Source: Erysipelothrix sp. HDW6A (GTDB taxonomy: Bacteria; Bacillota_I; Bacilli_A; Erysipelotrichales; Erysipelotrichaceae). Taken from it: 64,000 nucleotides of DNA. The notes beneath the pieces were generated by a model that worked only from the letters and a program-made list of their open reading frames with translations, made no database searches and was not told where the DNA came from. Shown here piece by piece: positions 48,029 through 56,260 of the stretch. The stretch lies in NCBI RefSeq assembly GCF_011400295.1, contig NZ_CP049859.1, positions 1,240,001 to 1,304,000 of the forward strand, written 5' to 3'. Both the position numbers and the translations under genes were made by a program. How positions within the stretch are numbered: position 1 is the stretch's first letter; every line of letters starts with the position of its first letter.

Positions 48029-49834
48029 TTAGTTTTCAGTTGATAACGAGGGTTCAATCCAGATGAGTTCGTTATTTAAGTTATAAATTTGTCGAGTATG
48101 CATGCCTTCGACAATAATAAAGTCTTTATTTTTAATTCTATTTCGTGAAGCAAAGAATTGATTTACAAATGGTTTATTATTTAAATCAGTATAGACATCA
48201 AATCTTGCACCATAATAGGTCACTTCGTATATGTAGTACATTGAGTCAACAAACCATTTTTGTTCAATCAATGAAATCTGATCCCGTTCTTCAAATAAAT
48301 TCAATACTTGTTCATCAAGCTCATCAATTGAAATTTGTTGATGAACAGGAAACTCTACATCTTGATAGAAGGATTGAATTAGTGAGTCTGTAACGTATAC
48401 TTTATCAATACGCTCCCCTGTGATAATGTTTTCAAACTGATACACAGGATAGCCTTCATAAAGGTTATATTTTTGAACAATTTCACCATAAATTGGCACA
48501 GGAACTGATGATAGAAAATCAGTCACGCGTTCTCCTTTTTGATTAATGATTATATATCCTTGGTGTGATTCTGACCAAACAGAATAATAGTTATCATCTT
48601 TAGTTGCAGATACAATGTTATTGGATTTATTAGGTTCTAGTTTGATCTCATTAGATAATAGCTCGTTCTCATCATCAATTAACCCTACAAGAAATGCATA
48701 GATGCTTTTAAATTCAGGAGTTTCTTTATTAAAAACATTTGTGTAATTTGTTAGTTTATCAGTCTTTATATATTCTGATTGGTATACCATCGAACTTAAT
48801 TCTTTCATAAAAGATAAACCTAAGAATGAAATTAAAACTAGATAAATTATTGGCGATACCAAGTAACTTAGCCGTGAGTATTCTCCATAAGTTCCTTGTG
48901 TAATCATTGGGAACACCAATACAGCTAAGAAGTAAAAATATATTGCGAAACGTCCTGCTGCTACTGGCGCAAATGATAGTAGGAAATAAACTGAGAATCC
49001 AATAAGAAATATATCAACTAGCTTTTTATCATCAAGATCTTTTGTTATAACATCGTAGAACAATACCGTTCCTACAAAAATAACAATTCTAGCCAAGGAT
49101 GCAAAAGTAACGAGGTTTCGAATGCCCCCTCCACTAGCGTATTCCATAAAACGTGACACTATTCCAATTGATGAGAATGGACTAAGAAGCTGAGTTAATG
49201 GTAAAACACTAAAGAGTATACTTCCTACAAAGATGATTAATATTGAACGCTTACTAAAGTCAAGACGTTGGATAATCAGTATTAAGTATAGAATTAGTGC
49301 ACTTGAGTGTATAAGTGAAAAAAGACCAATACCTATCACTGAAAGAATAATCGAATGCTTTTGATTTTTATCAAACAACAACAATAATGAAAGTGAAATC
49401 ACCAAGCCTTGGCGTAATGCACTGAAGTTCCACACAAATAAGAACATTGCGTAGTAAATGATAATAGATAGACCTTCGTCTTTCGAATTACGAACAATCC
49501 AAACTCCAACAGCACTAATTTGAATCGCTGATAGAAGAGCAACGAAGTATTGATAACTAAGCCCTGTATTCGTAAACAATTTCATGAAATACAGGAAACC
49601 TAAATCTGTGTTTGGAAATTCATTTCGAACAATATTGACGGAATTATATATTAATTTTTCATATATATAATTGTACGAAAAATAATCAGCTCCAACTCCA
49701 TACCTGAATACCGCAAGGAGTAAAATTGGAAGCAATCCTAAAACAGTCTTGACGATTTTAGAATTGAAATTTCGCGAAGACTTAATAGGAATAAATTTTA
49801 GTAACAATAGATATAGAAAAATAAAATAATACAT
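48029..49834 (-). CDS. EpsG-family polysaccharide polymerase with C-terminal extracytoplasmic domain
   Basis: 601 residues. The first 355 have about 10 membrane segments with the EpsG-type motif FRYGVGADYFSYNYIYE near 43-59 and NFSALRQGLVISLSL. Residues about 365-601 contain no membrane segment and many Tyr, Val and Glu residues; the stretch SESHQGYIIINQKGERVTDF resembles a WG-type beta repeat. EpsG proteins are usually ~360 residues, so the second half is an extra domain, predicted outside the membrane. Likely polymerises repeat units. Confidence 0.8.
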   Translation of the reverse strand: MYYFIFLYLLLLKFIPIKSSRNFNSKIVKTVLGLLPILLLAVFRYGVGADYFSYNYIYEKLIYNSVNIVRNEFPNTDLGFLYFMKLFTNTGLSYQYFVALLSAIQISAVGVWIVRNSKDEGLSIIIYYAMFLFVWNFSALRQGLVISLSLLLLFDKNQKHSIILSVIGIGLFSLIHSSALILYLILIIQRLDFSKRSILIIFVGSILFSVLPLTQLLSPFSSIGIVSRFMEYASGGGIRNLVTFASLARIVIFVGTVLFYDVITKDLDDKKLVDIFLIGFSVYFLLSFAPVAAGRFAIYFYFLAVLVFPMITQGTYGEYSRLSYLVSPIIYLVLISFLGLSFMKELSSMVYQSEYIKTDKLTNYTNVFNKETPEFKSIYAFLVGLIDDENELLSNEIKLEPNKSNNIVSATKDDNYYSVWSESHQGYIIINQKGERVTDFLSSVPVPIYGEIVQKYNLYEGYPVYQFENIITGERIDKVYVTDSLIQSFYQDVEFPVHQQISIDELDEQVLNLFEERDQISLIEQKWFVDSMYYIYEVTYYGARFDVYTDLNNKPFVNQFFASRNRIKNKDFIIVEGMHTRQIYNLNNELIWIEPSLSTEN

Positions 49835-49849
49835 AATATCCCCTTTTTA

Positions 49850-50956
49850 CTATTTTTTTCTTAGAAGATTAATTATTGAGTCAACAATTTGAATGCTTGC
49901 AGTGCCATCCCCATATGGATTCTGTGCTTGTGCCATAGAGTTATACAAATCAACATCATTAAGTAAGTTATAGAATGAAGAATAGATTACATCTTCATTA
50001 ACACCAACCAACTTAAGAGTACCTGCAGCAACACCTTCAGGTCTTTCAGTTGTATCACGCATTACAAGTACAGGTTTTCCTAAACTTGGAGCTTCTTCTT
50101 GTATTCCACCTGAATCAGTAATAATTAGATATGATTTATTCATTAAATTGTGAAAGTCCACAACATCTAATGGTTCAATTATTCGAATTCTGTCATCATT
50201 CCCAAGTATTTCATCAGCAATTTCTCTGACTAATGGATTCATGTGAATTGGATAAACTGCCTTTGTATCAGGATGTTGATCAATAATTCTACGAATTGCT
50301 TTAAACATCTGACGCATTGGTTCACCGATATTTTCTCGACGATGTGCAGTTATAAGAATTAAGCGACTATCTGCAGCCCATTCTGTAATATCACTTTGAT
50401 AATCTTCTTTAACTGTAGTTTTTAATGCATCAATCGCTGTATTACCTGTAATAACGATATGTTCAGGGTTTCTTCCTTCTGCAATAAGATTATCGTAAGC
50501 TTGTTGAGTTGGTGCAAAATTTAGAGATGAAATGATACTTACTGCTTGTCTGTTAAATTCTTCTGGGAACGGCGAATAGATATTGTAAGTACGTAAACCA
50601 GCCTCTACGTGACCTACTGGGATCTGTAAATAGAAGCAAGCAAGAGCAGAAACAAAAGTAGTTGATGTATCTCCATGAACTAAAACAATATCTGGTTGTT
50701 CTTTTTCTAGAACTTCTTTAATTGAGTTTAGTATTTCTGTAGTGACATCAAAAAGTGTTTGTTTTGGCTTCATGATACTTAAATCATAATCAGGTTTTAC
50801 ATCAAAAATTTCTAAGACAGAGTCTAGCATTTCACGATGTTGTCCTGTGACACATACAACAGACTTAATTTCATTTCTGCTTTCGAGTTCTTTCACCAAC
50901 GGACACATTTTAATTGCTTCCGGTCTTGTTCCGAAAATCGACATAACTTTAATCAT
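49850..50956 (-). CDS. wecB: UDP-N-acetylglucosamine 2-epimerase (non-hydrolysing), MnaA/WecB type
   Basis: 368 residues. IFGTRPEAIKMCPLVKEL, VTGQHREMLDSVLEIF, VHGDTSTTFVSALACFY, GHVEAGLRTYNIYSPFPEEF and ITDSGGIQEEAPSLGKPVLV are all consensus for UDP-GlcNAc to UDP-ManNAc epimerases. Overlaps the TagA-type gene by eight bases, which uses its product. Confidence 0.94.
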   Translation of the reverse strand: MIKVMSIFGTRPEAIKMCPLVKELESRNEIKSVVCVTGQHREMLDSVLEIFDVKPDYDLSIMKPKQTLFDVTTEILNSIKEVLEKEQPDIVLVHGDTSTTFVSALACFYLQIPVGHVEAGLRTYNIYSPFPEEFNRQAVSIISSLNFAPTQQAYDNLIAEGRNPEHIVITGNTAIDALKTTVKEDYQSDITEWAADSRLILITAHRRENIGEPMRQMFKAIRRIIDQHPDTKAVYPIHMNPLVREIADEILGNDDRIRIIEPLDVVDFHNLMNKSYLIITDSGGIQEEAPSLGKPVLVMRDTTERPEGVAAGTLKLVGVNEDVIYSSFYNLLNDVDLYNSMAQAQNPYGDGTASIQIVDSIINLLRKK

Positions 50957-51671
50957 TTTTCTTTGCTCCTAACTTGTAAACACGTAAGAAGAAGATAACC
51001 TGGTTATCCCAAAATCTCTTCATTCGTTTTGGTTTGAATGCAATACGGTATAGCCATTCAAGATTTAGTTTCATTACTAATTTTGGTGCGCGCTTCGTCA
51101 TGCCACTCAAGACATCAATGCTGCCGCCACAACCGATAAATACACCTTTATTAATGTCAGCACACTGAATCATGAACAACTCTTGTCTTGGAACTCCTAG
51201 TGCGATTAATACTAAATCCGCTTGTGCATCTTGAGCGTAATCATGAGCTTGTTCTAAGGTGTGGTCATAGCCATTAAACAAGCCTTTTATTATGATATTT
51301 GGATATTCAGTTTCAAGTTTTGTTTTAAATTTATCAAGAACTTCTTGTTTTGCGCCATATACAAAAAGCGAACGTTTTTCAGTGTTAATGAGCGACAACA
51401 TATCCTTTACTGTATCAACACCAGCTAAGCGTTCAATATCAGCATTAAAAAGACGATTATACGCCTTTACAACACCAATACCATCAGGTGTTATCAGAGT
51501 GTCATCGCCCAACAAAAAATCATAAATTTCTTGAGTACGAGTACCATGCATGATGATTTCAGGATTTGCGGTAACGACATTTACTTTTTTTTGTTCCTTC
51601 ATACTTCTATCCAAGAAACTATTAACCTCTTCTCTTGGTAAATCAGAAACTTTCTTAATAAGTTTTAGCAT
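50949..51671 (-). CDS. tagA: WecG/TagA/CpsF family (GT26) N-acetylmannosaminyltransferase
   Basis: 240 residues from the ATG at 51671, preceded by AAAGGAAATTGTTCA. GT26 motifs: VVTANPEIIMHG, LITPDGIGVVKAYN with the catalytic Asp, FVYGAKQEVLDKF, LVLIALGVPRQELFM and FIGCGGSIDVLSGMTKRAP. Adds ManNAc to GlcNAc-PP-undecaprenol. First gene of the locus, so the polymer, or its linkage unit, probably begins with ManNAc-GlcNAc as in wall teichoic acid. The initiating TagO is not in the window. Confidence 0.92.
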   Translation of the reverse strand: MLKLIKKVSDLPREEVNSFLDRSMKEQKKVNVVTANPEIIMHGTRTQEIYDFLLGDDTLITPDGIGVVKAYNRLFNADIERLAGVDTVKDMLSLINTEKRSLFVYGAKQEVLDKFKTKLETEYPNIIIKGLFNGYDHTLEQAHDYAQDAQADLVLIALGVPRQELFMIQCADINKGVFIGCGGSIDVLSGMTKRAPKLVMKLNLEWLYRIAFKPKRMKRFWDNQVIFFLRVYKLGAKKND

Positions 51672-52083
51672 TGAACAATTTCCTTTCAATCAGAATATTT
51701 ACTCATAATCATAATGTTTTTCTACTACACAATAATAGCACAATTTGGTACTTAAGTTAACTAGATAATGAGCATTCACAAATTATTCTATTATTCATTT
51801 TCATTATTAATCTACATTTATTATCCGTTCTTTCAGTTAATAATCATTCTAATAGATTTTAACATTGTTTGTTTCATATTTACAGCAATAATAAGACATT
51901 TCATCCCATTGAATCTAATTCACCGTCTGGTTACAGATAATCATCGATATTAAATATTATTCATTTATGACTAGAAATATTTCAGAAATGCACCTTTCAT
52001 ACTAATCGGTCCCTTATGTAAAATTGACAGCTCAGAGATTTAACTCACTTTACCAATTTACTATTAATAGTTTGTCAACAAAT
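51672..52083 (-). promoter_or_regulatory. AT-rich intergenic region with promoter of the polysaccharide locus
   Basis: About 410 bases without a credible gene. On the minus strand TTAACT (51760-51755), a 17-base spacer ending in TGC, and TATTAT (51737-51732) form an extended -10 promoter about 60 bases before tagA. The 61-codon open frame on the plus strand at 51768-51953 has no ribosome site and is hydrophobic by AT bias. I see no riboswitch or JUMPstart-like element. Confidence 0.6.
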
Positions 52084-52114
52084 AAAAAAAGTAGTAAAGA
52101 TACACTTTACTACT
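52084..52114 (-). terminator. Terminator after anmK
   Basis: On the minus strand AGTAGTAAAG (52114-52105) pairs with CTTTACTACT (52099-52090) around TGTAT, followed by at least six T residues. It overlaps the last codons of anmK. Confidence 0.9.
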
Positions 52115-53270
52115 CTAATACCCAAGGATTTGGTGAAATTTGACCAAGAATCAAATGATGCTTAGCACCTGTAGCACTTGGTACATTACTACTTTGTCGA
52201 TTTAATGTTTCATTACCTAAAATTGCGAATGCAATCGCTTCTTTTGCATCACTAGAGTGTCCTAATGATTCTTGAGTTAACACCGGTATTTCTGGAAGAT
52301 ATTCTTGTATTAAACTGACAAGAACCGGATTATAAGCTCCTCCACCACCCAGTACAACACGATCTACAGGCAAGTTTGGAATAATGAACTGCTTGTATGA
52401 ATTTGATATTGTTAGCGCAGTAAAGTGAGTCAGTGTGGCGATTACATCATTTGCTGAGGCAGGATATATATCACAGATTTGCTTTACATATTCTTCTCCA
52501 AACATTTCTCTTCCAGTTGACTTTGGAGGTTGAATTTGAAGATAGTCATGTTTCAATAAGTTATTTAGTAGCTCTGGTATTAGCTTACCTTGCTTTGCGT
52601 AGTTTCCATCTTTATCATACGCTTCGTTGTAGTAATATGCAGTCGCAGCATTAATCATCATATTACCAGGTCCAGTATCAAAAGCTCTTACATCGTCGAG
52701 TGTTGAACCTTTAGGTATGACTGTAACGTTACCAATACCTCCAATGTTCTGTAATAAAGTGGTTTCTTCATTACTATGATATAGAAGGTATTCTGAATAT
52801 GGCACTAAAGGAGCGCCATCCCCACCGTCAACCATGTCCATCATTCTAAAGTTAAAAACAACATCAGTTTTGAAACGATAGGCAAGTGTTGAAGGATCTC
52901 CAATTTGCAATGTTGATCGAACGAAAGAATTAAGTGGTTTAGGTTGGTGGTAGATTGTTTGTCCATGAGATGCAATAAAATCAACAGGTCGATCCCAGGA
53001 TGAGTGATCCAATAGATGCTGTACTGCATCACACCACAACTCCCCGAGTTCAACATTCAAAGAAGTTATTGCATCAACTGATGAAGTCTCAGGAACACAA
53101 TTCTCTAGAATGCGTTGCTTTAAATCATCACTTATTGAATAAGAGATGAAATCAAGAACTTCAACTTTAGTCTCTACTCCATAATTTTCAATCTCAACTA
53201 GAACTGCATCCACACCATCAAGAGAGGTACCGGACATTAATCCGATACCTATTTTTTTATTGGTTTTCAT
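52110..53270 (-). CDS. anmK: Anhydro-N-acetylmuramic acid kinase
   Basis: 386 residues from the ATG at 53270; another ATG lies five codons upstream. Both are inside murQ and neither has a clear ribosome site, so translation is coupled. IGIGLMSGTSLDGVDAVLVE is the ATP-binding start; ASHGQTIYHQP, GGIGNVTVIP, FDTGPGNMMI and VLGGGGAYNPVLV follow. Converts 1,6-anhydro-MurNAc, made by lytic transglycosylases, to MurNAc-6-phosphate, the substrate of MurQ next door. Confidence 0.95.
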   Translation of the reverse strand: MKTNKKIGIGLMSGTSLDGVDAVLVEIENYGVETKVEVLDFISYSISDDLKQRILENCVPETSSVDAITSLNVELGELWCDAVQHLLDHSSWDRPVDFIASHGQTIYHQPKPLNSFVRSTLQIGDPSTLAYRFKTDVVFNFRMMDMVDGGDGAPLVPYSEYLLYHSNEETTLLQNIGGIGNVTVIPKGSTLDDVRAFDTGPGNMMINAATAYYYNEAYDKDGNYAKQGKLIPELLNNLLKHDYLQIQPPKSTGREMFGEEYVKQICDIYPASANDVIATLTHFTALTISNSYKQFIIPNLPVDRVVLGGGGAYNPVLVSLIQEYLPEIPVLTQESLGHSSDAKEAIAFAILGNETLNRQSSNVPSATGAKHHLILGQISPNPWVLE

Positions 53271-54168
53271 AAGCGTCAACTGCATCTGCTATACGGTCAT
53301 CATTATTTGCAAGCAGTGTTTTAGCTTCTTCATAGTTTGAGTCTGTTTTAATCATAACAATCGCTGTTTTTACATGATTGTTACTCTTTTCTAATACATC
53401 TTCTGCAACATCATAAGCTACACCAGTTGCTCTAATTATGATTGTTTTAGCACGTTCAATTAATTTTTCGTTGCTTGTGCGTACGTCTACCATTAGGTTG
53501 CCATAAACTTTACCCATTTTAATCATTGTAGTTGTTGATAAAATGTTTAAAATCATTTTTGTAGCAGAACCTGATTTCATACGTGTTGATCCTGTAACAA
53601 CTTCTTGACCAACAACTGCTTCAATTGGGTAATCCACTAATTTCCCTACTTCACTATCAGCAACACAAGCAATTGAAACTGTTTGTGCTCCCAGTGATTT
53701 TGCATAGTGGATACCACCAATACAGTAGGGTGTTCTACCTGATGATGCAATAGCACAGAGAATATCTTTTTCATTAAAGTTGATATTTTTTAGATCGTCA
53801 ACAATCATTGTTGTACTATCTTCTGCATTTTCTACAGGATGACGCAATGCACGGTCACCACCTGCAATTAATCCTATAACCGCTTCCTCCCCTACACCAT
53901 ATGTAGGCAACACTTCTGAAGCATCTAAAACGCCGAGTCGGCCTGATGTTCCTGCACCAATATAAACTAAACGGCCTCCGTTATGGATAGTTTCATAAAT
54001 TGCATCAACAGCATTTGCAATTTGCTCACTTGCTTCGGATACTGCATCAATAACAGCTTGATCTTCACGATTAATCAATTGAACCATTGATAATGTATCA
54101 AGACGATCAATGTTCATGGTGTTCACGTTTTGCTGTTCAGTACCAATTTTACTTATATCAACTTTCAT
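53257..54168 (-). CDS. murQ: N-acetylmuramic acid 6-phosphate etherase
   Basis: 303 residues, SIS-domain lyase. YIGAGTSGRLGVLDASEVLPT holds the sugar-phosphate site and catalytic Glu; SSGRTPYCIGGI and GSTRMKSGSATKMILN are the other signatures. Splits MurNAc-6P to GlcNAc-6P and lactate. GGGAGGATTTTTTAT precedes the ATG, with a strong promoter 25-55 bases upstream. Confidence 0.96.
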   Translation of the reverse strand: MKVDISKIGTEQQNVNTMNIDRLDTLSMVQLINREDQAVIDAVSEASEQIANAVDAIYETIHNGGRLVYIGAGTSGRLGVLDASEVLPTYGVGEEAVIGLIAGGDRALRHPVENAEDSTTMIVDDLKNINFNEKDILCAIASSGRTPYCIGGIHYAKSLGAQTVSIACVADSEVGKLVDYPIEAVVGQEVVTGSTRMKSGSATKMILNILSTTTMIKMGKVYGNLMVDVRTSNEKLIERAKTIIIRATGVAYDVAEDVLEKSNNHVKTAIVMIKTDSNYEEAKTLLANNDDRIADAVDAYENQ

Positions 54169-54192
54169 ATAAAAAATCCTCCCATTACAATC

Positions 54193-54221
54193 ATTATAGA
54201 TTGAATGAAATGAAATTTCAA
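54193..54221 (-). promoter_or_regulatory. Promoter of murQ-anmK with overlapping palindrome
   Basis: On the minus strand TTGAAA (54221-54216), 17-base spacer, TATAAT (54198-54193). The perfect palindrome TGAAATTTCA (54211-54220) overlaps the -35 box and is a candidate operator for the RpiR-family protein encoded just upstream. Confidence 0.75.
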
Positions 54222-54244
54222 TTTAATAATGATTTATTTGAAAT

Positions 54245-55096
54245 TTATTTCTTATTTATACTTGTAACGTTAGCGCGGGACTTAATAATATGACTTCTTG
54301 TGCTCTCAATGTTATGTCTTACAACACCCAAATAGATAATATCGGATACAACAAACATAGAAAAACGGGAAGATATTGAACCAAGTCGAAGTTGTTGTTC
54401 TTCTTTCGGGATATGAATAACGAAATCTGATACTTTCGCTAAGTTATTCTTCCCTACTTGGGTAATAGCAATTGTAGTTGCTTTTAAGTCACGAGCTATT
54501 TCTTGAGCTAAAACAATCTCTTTGGTCAAGCCCGAATACGAGAAGGAAATAACGACATCTTCTTCAGTAATGTTACTGAGTGACGATATAGCTAAGTGAT
54601 AATCTGTAAAGTAATAGACTTCACGATCAACACGAACAAACTTTTGATATAAGTCTTCTGCAATTATTCCAGAGCCACCAATACCAAATATATAGATACG
54701 TCGAGCTTTATAAACTGTGTTGATTACTTGTTCCATAACTTCTGCGTCTAAAAGCTTATAAGTATTCTTAAAGGTAATATGATTGGTCATTTGGTTTTTA
54801 GCAATAATATCTTTTGCTGTATCAGTACTTTCAATAAGTTTATCAATAAAATCTTCACTTGTTGACTCATCACTACGGTCACGTGCAAGTTCTACTTTAA
54901 AATGAGTAAAGCCATCATACCCTAATTTCTTGGAAAATCTGATGACTGCAGCTGCAGAAGCATTAACAGCATCACCGAGTTCTAATGCGGAAAAAGTCAG
55001 AACTTTGTTCTTATTTGACATAATGTAGTCTGCAATCCTACGCTCAGTACCTGTCAAATGTTCCATATTTTCTTTAATTCTAAAAATACTACTCAT
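54245..55096 (-). CDS. RpiR/MurR family transcriptional regulator
   Basis: 283 residues. N-terminal HTH_6 domain (1-77) with TGTERRIADYIMSNK and SAAAVIRFSKKLGYDGFTHFK; C-terminal SIS domain (about 120-260) with FGIGGSGIIAEDLYQKF and ISFSYSGLTKEIVLAQ. Such regulators sense sugar phosphates; next to murQ the likely ligand is MurNAc-6P. AAGGAGAACGACT precedes the ATG. Confidence 0.92.
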   Translation of the reverse strand: MSSIFRIKENMEHLTGTERRIADYIMSNKNKVLTFSALELGDAVNASAAAVIRFSKKLGYDGFTHFKVELARDRSDESTSEDFIDKLIESTDTAKDIIAKNQMTNHITFKNTYKLLDAEVMEQVINTVYKARRIYIFGIGGSGIIAEDLYQKFVRVDREVYYFTDYHLAISSLSNITEEDVVISFSYSGLTKEIVLAQEIARDLKATTIAITQVGKNNLAKVSDFVIHIPKEEQQLRLGSISSRFSMFVVSDIIYLGVVRHNIESTRSHIIKSRANVTSINKK

Positions 55097-55110
55097 AGTC
55101 GTTCTCCTTA

Positions 55111-56252
55111 TTATTGTTCATTTAATGCACGATCAAATCTTATTAAAAATGGAGCATAGATAGCAAATGATAGAATAATCGTACCTACACTTAATAGTAT
55201 ACTATTTATTGCTAAGTTCGTTGATAGAAACGGAATAAAAATAAATGAAAAGATTTCCGGAATTACAAAAATTGGGATGGAGCTATAGTTAAAACTTATC
55301 GCAAAAAATGCAATACATGTAGATAATACTGTAACAATCGATACAGGTATCATGAAATACGTCTTATAAGGTATCAATACTTCATTAAGGATTAATGAGT
55401 TTTGATTAAAAATGGATTCCTTTAAAACATTTCTACGCATATTTTTTAATGTTGGATCTTTTGTAAATAAGCAAAGTGCTAGTGATAAACCTAGTGTATT
55501 TCCAAATCCACCAATACATAAATAAGACAATACTAACATCTCACTACCTACATAAACACTATTAGTACCTGTCAATAAAAGCATGACGTTCATAAAGAAC
55601 ATGTAAATCCAAACAGGCTTAATTATTGCAGTAATTTCAGAGAAAACTTCATTAAACTTAGCCCATATTAATATTAAGACAATAATTAATAGTGCCCAAA
55701 ATGAAGCTAGGTATGAAATTATATATCGAATCTTAGATGTTAAGTCAATAATCACATTAGGAACACTAGCAAATATTAGGAATAATGCTGACGAAACAAT
55801 GACAAACGCTACAAAATTACGGATATCATTCGAAATTTCCTTAGGTAAGTTACGTGTTCCATAGGTAAAGGAACGAAATCCTTGTAATAAATAGCAATTC
55901 CCTAAGGTTAATAGTGGAGCAATGAGTATCATTTCCATATAGTAGTTTTCTGTTAAAAGAAAAACAGATACTCCTATGATGATGATAGTAGAAAGTAAAG
56001 CAACACTTGTCTCCCTTTTAAAAGATTCAAGGCAAATATGTATGAAAACAAGATAGAAAATAAAGTAATGTATAGTTGAAAGAAATCGGTTAATACTTCT
56101 ATAAGCGTAGCATCACTTAGAAAGTGATTGGTAACAAGTAAGCACATTAAAATTAGAATACTAACAATTCCATTGACTAGTCGAATTTCTTTAAAAGTAT
56201 CCTTAAGTGCTTGAATTGCTTTATTAGTTTTTACCCAGGTAAGTATTGCCAT
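55111..56252 (-). CDS. PTS EIIC permease (cellobiose/lactose type), broken by a -1 frameshift
   Basis: The N-terminal frame from the ATG at 56252 (NKAIQALKDTFKEIRLVNGI, typical EIIC start) stops at 55974. The membrane-protein sequence continues in the next frame to 55111, with the EIIC phrase IGGFGNTLGLSLALCLFTKD. The switch point is FALNLLK/RETSVALLSTIII at 56016-56023, where the mRNA reads U UUA AAA G. One extra base, or a ribosomal -1 slip, gives a protein of 380 residues with about nine membrane segments, slightly shorter than usual. No EIIA or EIIB is nearby. Context suggests import of a MurNAc or muropeptide-derived sugar. Confidence 0.75.
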
Positions 56253-56260
56253 GGTCAAAC

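Noticed and set aside
51768-51953. 61-codon hydrophobic open frame on the plus strand
   Set aside because: No ribosome site, composition explained by AT-rich intergenic DNA, and it overlaps the promoter region of the opposite-strand locus.
51960-52080. Second promoter or small RNA upstream of the tagA promoter
   Set aside because: A TTGACA on the minus strand has no -10 at acceptable spacing, and no stable hairpin with T run was found.
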